7,064 nucleotides of DNA, from contig JAQGOX010000813.1 of NCBI GenBank assembly GCA_028293365.1, forward strand, positions 1 through 7,064, in the 5' to 3' direction. The notes beneath the pieces are model-generated. The model was given only the letters and a program-made list of their open reading frames with translations. It searched no databases and was not told the origin of the DNA. Position numbers and translations under genes: made by a program. The stretch's first letter is position 1. The number at the start of each line of letters is the position of its first letter. Of the stretch, positions 6,274 through 7,064 are shown one piece after another. The DNA is from Verrucomicrobiales bacterium. GTDB taxonomy: Bacteria > Verrucomicrobiota > Verrucomicrobiia > Limisphaerales > SXQI01.

Positions 6274-6960
6274 ATGGTTTTTTGTCGTCACATTCCAGGA
6301 AAGCCGCTCAGTTGGTTTGTTGATTGGTTTTGGTTTTATGAAGACCATTGCCCAAACCATCGCCGCGAAAATGTTTTGCCCGACGGCACCTTCGAATTAG
6401 TGATTAACTTGCGTGAGGAAACTCGCAAGCTCTTCGATCGCGAGGCTGACAGCCAGTCGACTTCATTTCGCGGCGGCTGGGTTTCCGGCACGCACTCTGG
6501 ATATATCACGATCGACGCCGTCCCAAGGTCCTCTATGATCGGAGTGCATTTTAAGCCAGGGGGAATGGCCATGTTTCTGGGACGTCCCGCCGACGAGTTA
6601 CGCGATCAGGTCGTCCAGATCGATGCGCTCTGGGGAAAAGCAGGACTGGACCTTCGCGAGCGGCTCCTGACGGCGAACGATCCCCACGCACGATTTAAGG
6701 TTTTGGAAACATTTTTATTGGGACGGCTGGCTCCTGCGCGCGCGGACAGAGATGGACGGATATCCTGGGCGGTCTCGCATTTTTCGAGCAACCCGCAAGG
6801 CCGAACTATTCGCGCCCTAGCAAATGGTTTGGGTATCAGCCACAAGCATTTCATCTCGGAATTCAGAGAACGGGTTGGAATCACCCCCAAATTGTTTTGC
6901 CGGATTCAGCGTTTTCAGCAGGTCCTCTCAAAAATCAAAGCTCAACACTCTGTGCAATGA
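6274..6960 (+). CDS. AraC-family transcriptional regulator, truncated by frameshift
   Basis: The gene encodes a one-component regulator with an N-terminal sensing domain (the type found in many uncharacterised AraC proteins, with VLPDGTFELVINL at 34-46 and GVHFKPGG at 90-97) and a C-terminal AraC DNA-binding domain. The 228-residue frame ends at a TGA (6958-6960) after the first helix-turn-helix (about 176-200: RTIRALANGLGISHKHF) and the linker helix RIQRFQQVLSKI (210-221). The second helix-turn-helix continues one base over in the next frame. AraC domains normally need both motifs for stable binding, so the product is probably defective unless the break is an assembly or sequencing error. 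Start ATG 6274 has no strong Shine-Dalgarno. The gene is divergent from the aminotransferase, a possible target. Confidence 0.85.
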   Translation: MVFCRHIPGKPLSWFVDWFWFYEDHCPNHRRENVLPDGTFELVINLREETRKLFDREADSQSTSFRGGWVSGTHSGYITIDAVPRSSMIGVHFKPGGMAMFLGRPADELRDQVVQIDALWGKAGLDLRERLLTANDPHARFKVLETFLLGRLAPARADRDGRISWAVSHFSSNPQGRTIRALANGLGISHKHFISEFRERVGITPKLFCRIQRFQQVLSKIKAQHSVQ

Positions 6961-7064
6961 TATTGCGGCTGACTGTGGTTACTTTGACCAATCGCACTTC
7001 GTCAACGATTTCCAAAGATTTGCCGGGATCAATCCAACAGCTTTCCTCAGCCACGATCTTGGTT
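6959..7064 (+). pseudogene. Out-of-frame second helix-turn-helix of the AraC regulator (runs off window)
   Basis: From 6959 the frame shifted by +1 reads DIAADCGYFDQSHFVNDF and then QRFAGINPTAFLS, the signature AraC-family second helix-turn-helix and closing motif (family form: IA...GY.DQ.HF...F..F.G.TP..). It follows directly after the TGA that ends the upstream frame and has no start of its own. It stays open to 7064. It is the missing C-terminal part of the gene beginning at 6274, displaced by a frameshift at about 6955-6961. Confidence 0.85.

Overview
The window (about half G+C by eye) looks like a chromosomal segment of a Gram-negative-type bacterium. The character of the proteins (a GspE/PilB ATPase, a free-standing dnaN, a DedA protein) and the lack of clear Shine-Dalgarno sequences at every start would fit a Verrucomicrobiota/PVC-type or Acidobacteria-like soil or sediment bacterium. 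That placement is inference only. No phage, transposon, CRISPR array, rRNA or tRNA gene is visible. Most genes are single housekeeping or metabolic units, not a dedicated system.

Layout from left to right. (1) 1-1491, minus: a type II secretion / type IV pilus assembly ATPase (GspE/PilB), complete at its N-terminus and cut by the left window edge. (2) 1492-1865: a 374-nt gap with an extended -10 promoter for the ATPase gene, a perfect 9-bp inverted repeat and one doubtful small open frame. (3) 1866-2975, minus: dnaN, the DNA polymerase III sliding clamp. (4) 2976-3320: a 345-nt gap with two same-orientation DnaA boxes 63 bp apart, a 10-nt direct repeat and an inverted repeat. It is either a DnaA-controlled dnaN promoter or part of an origin-like region. 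(5) 3321-4349, minus: a zinc-dependent medium-chain dehydrogenase of the sorbitol/threonine dehydrogenase type. A perfect 10-bp hairpin is embedded in its coding sequence. (6) 4457-5068, plus: a DedA-family membrane protein, divergent from the dehydrogenase. (7) 5074-6219, minus: a PLP-dependent serine-pyruvate / alanine-glyoxylate aminotransferase, tail to tail with dedA with 5 nt between the stop codons. (8) 6274 to the right edge, plus: an AraC-family regulator, divergent from the aminotransferase. Its reading frame breaks at 6958-6961, so the second helix-turn-helix lies in another frame.

The most notable signals are the frameshift that removes half of the AraC DNA-binding domain, the DnaA-box region upstream of a dnaN with no dnaA or recF beside it in the window, and the near-ideal hairpin inside the dehydrogenase gene. 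The aminotransferase and AraC gene share a 54-nt divergent promoter region with two copies of a GCTT-N3-CAAAG dyad, which suggests that the regulator controls, or once controlled, the aminotransferase. I found no convincing evidence of a novel multi-gene system.
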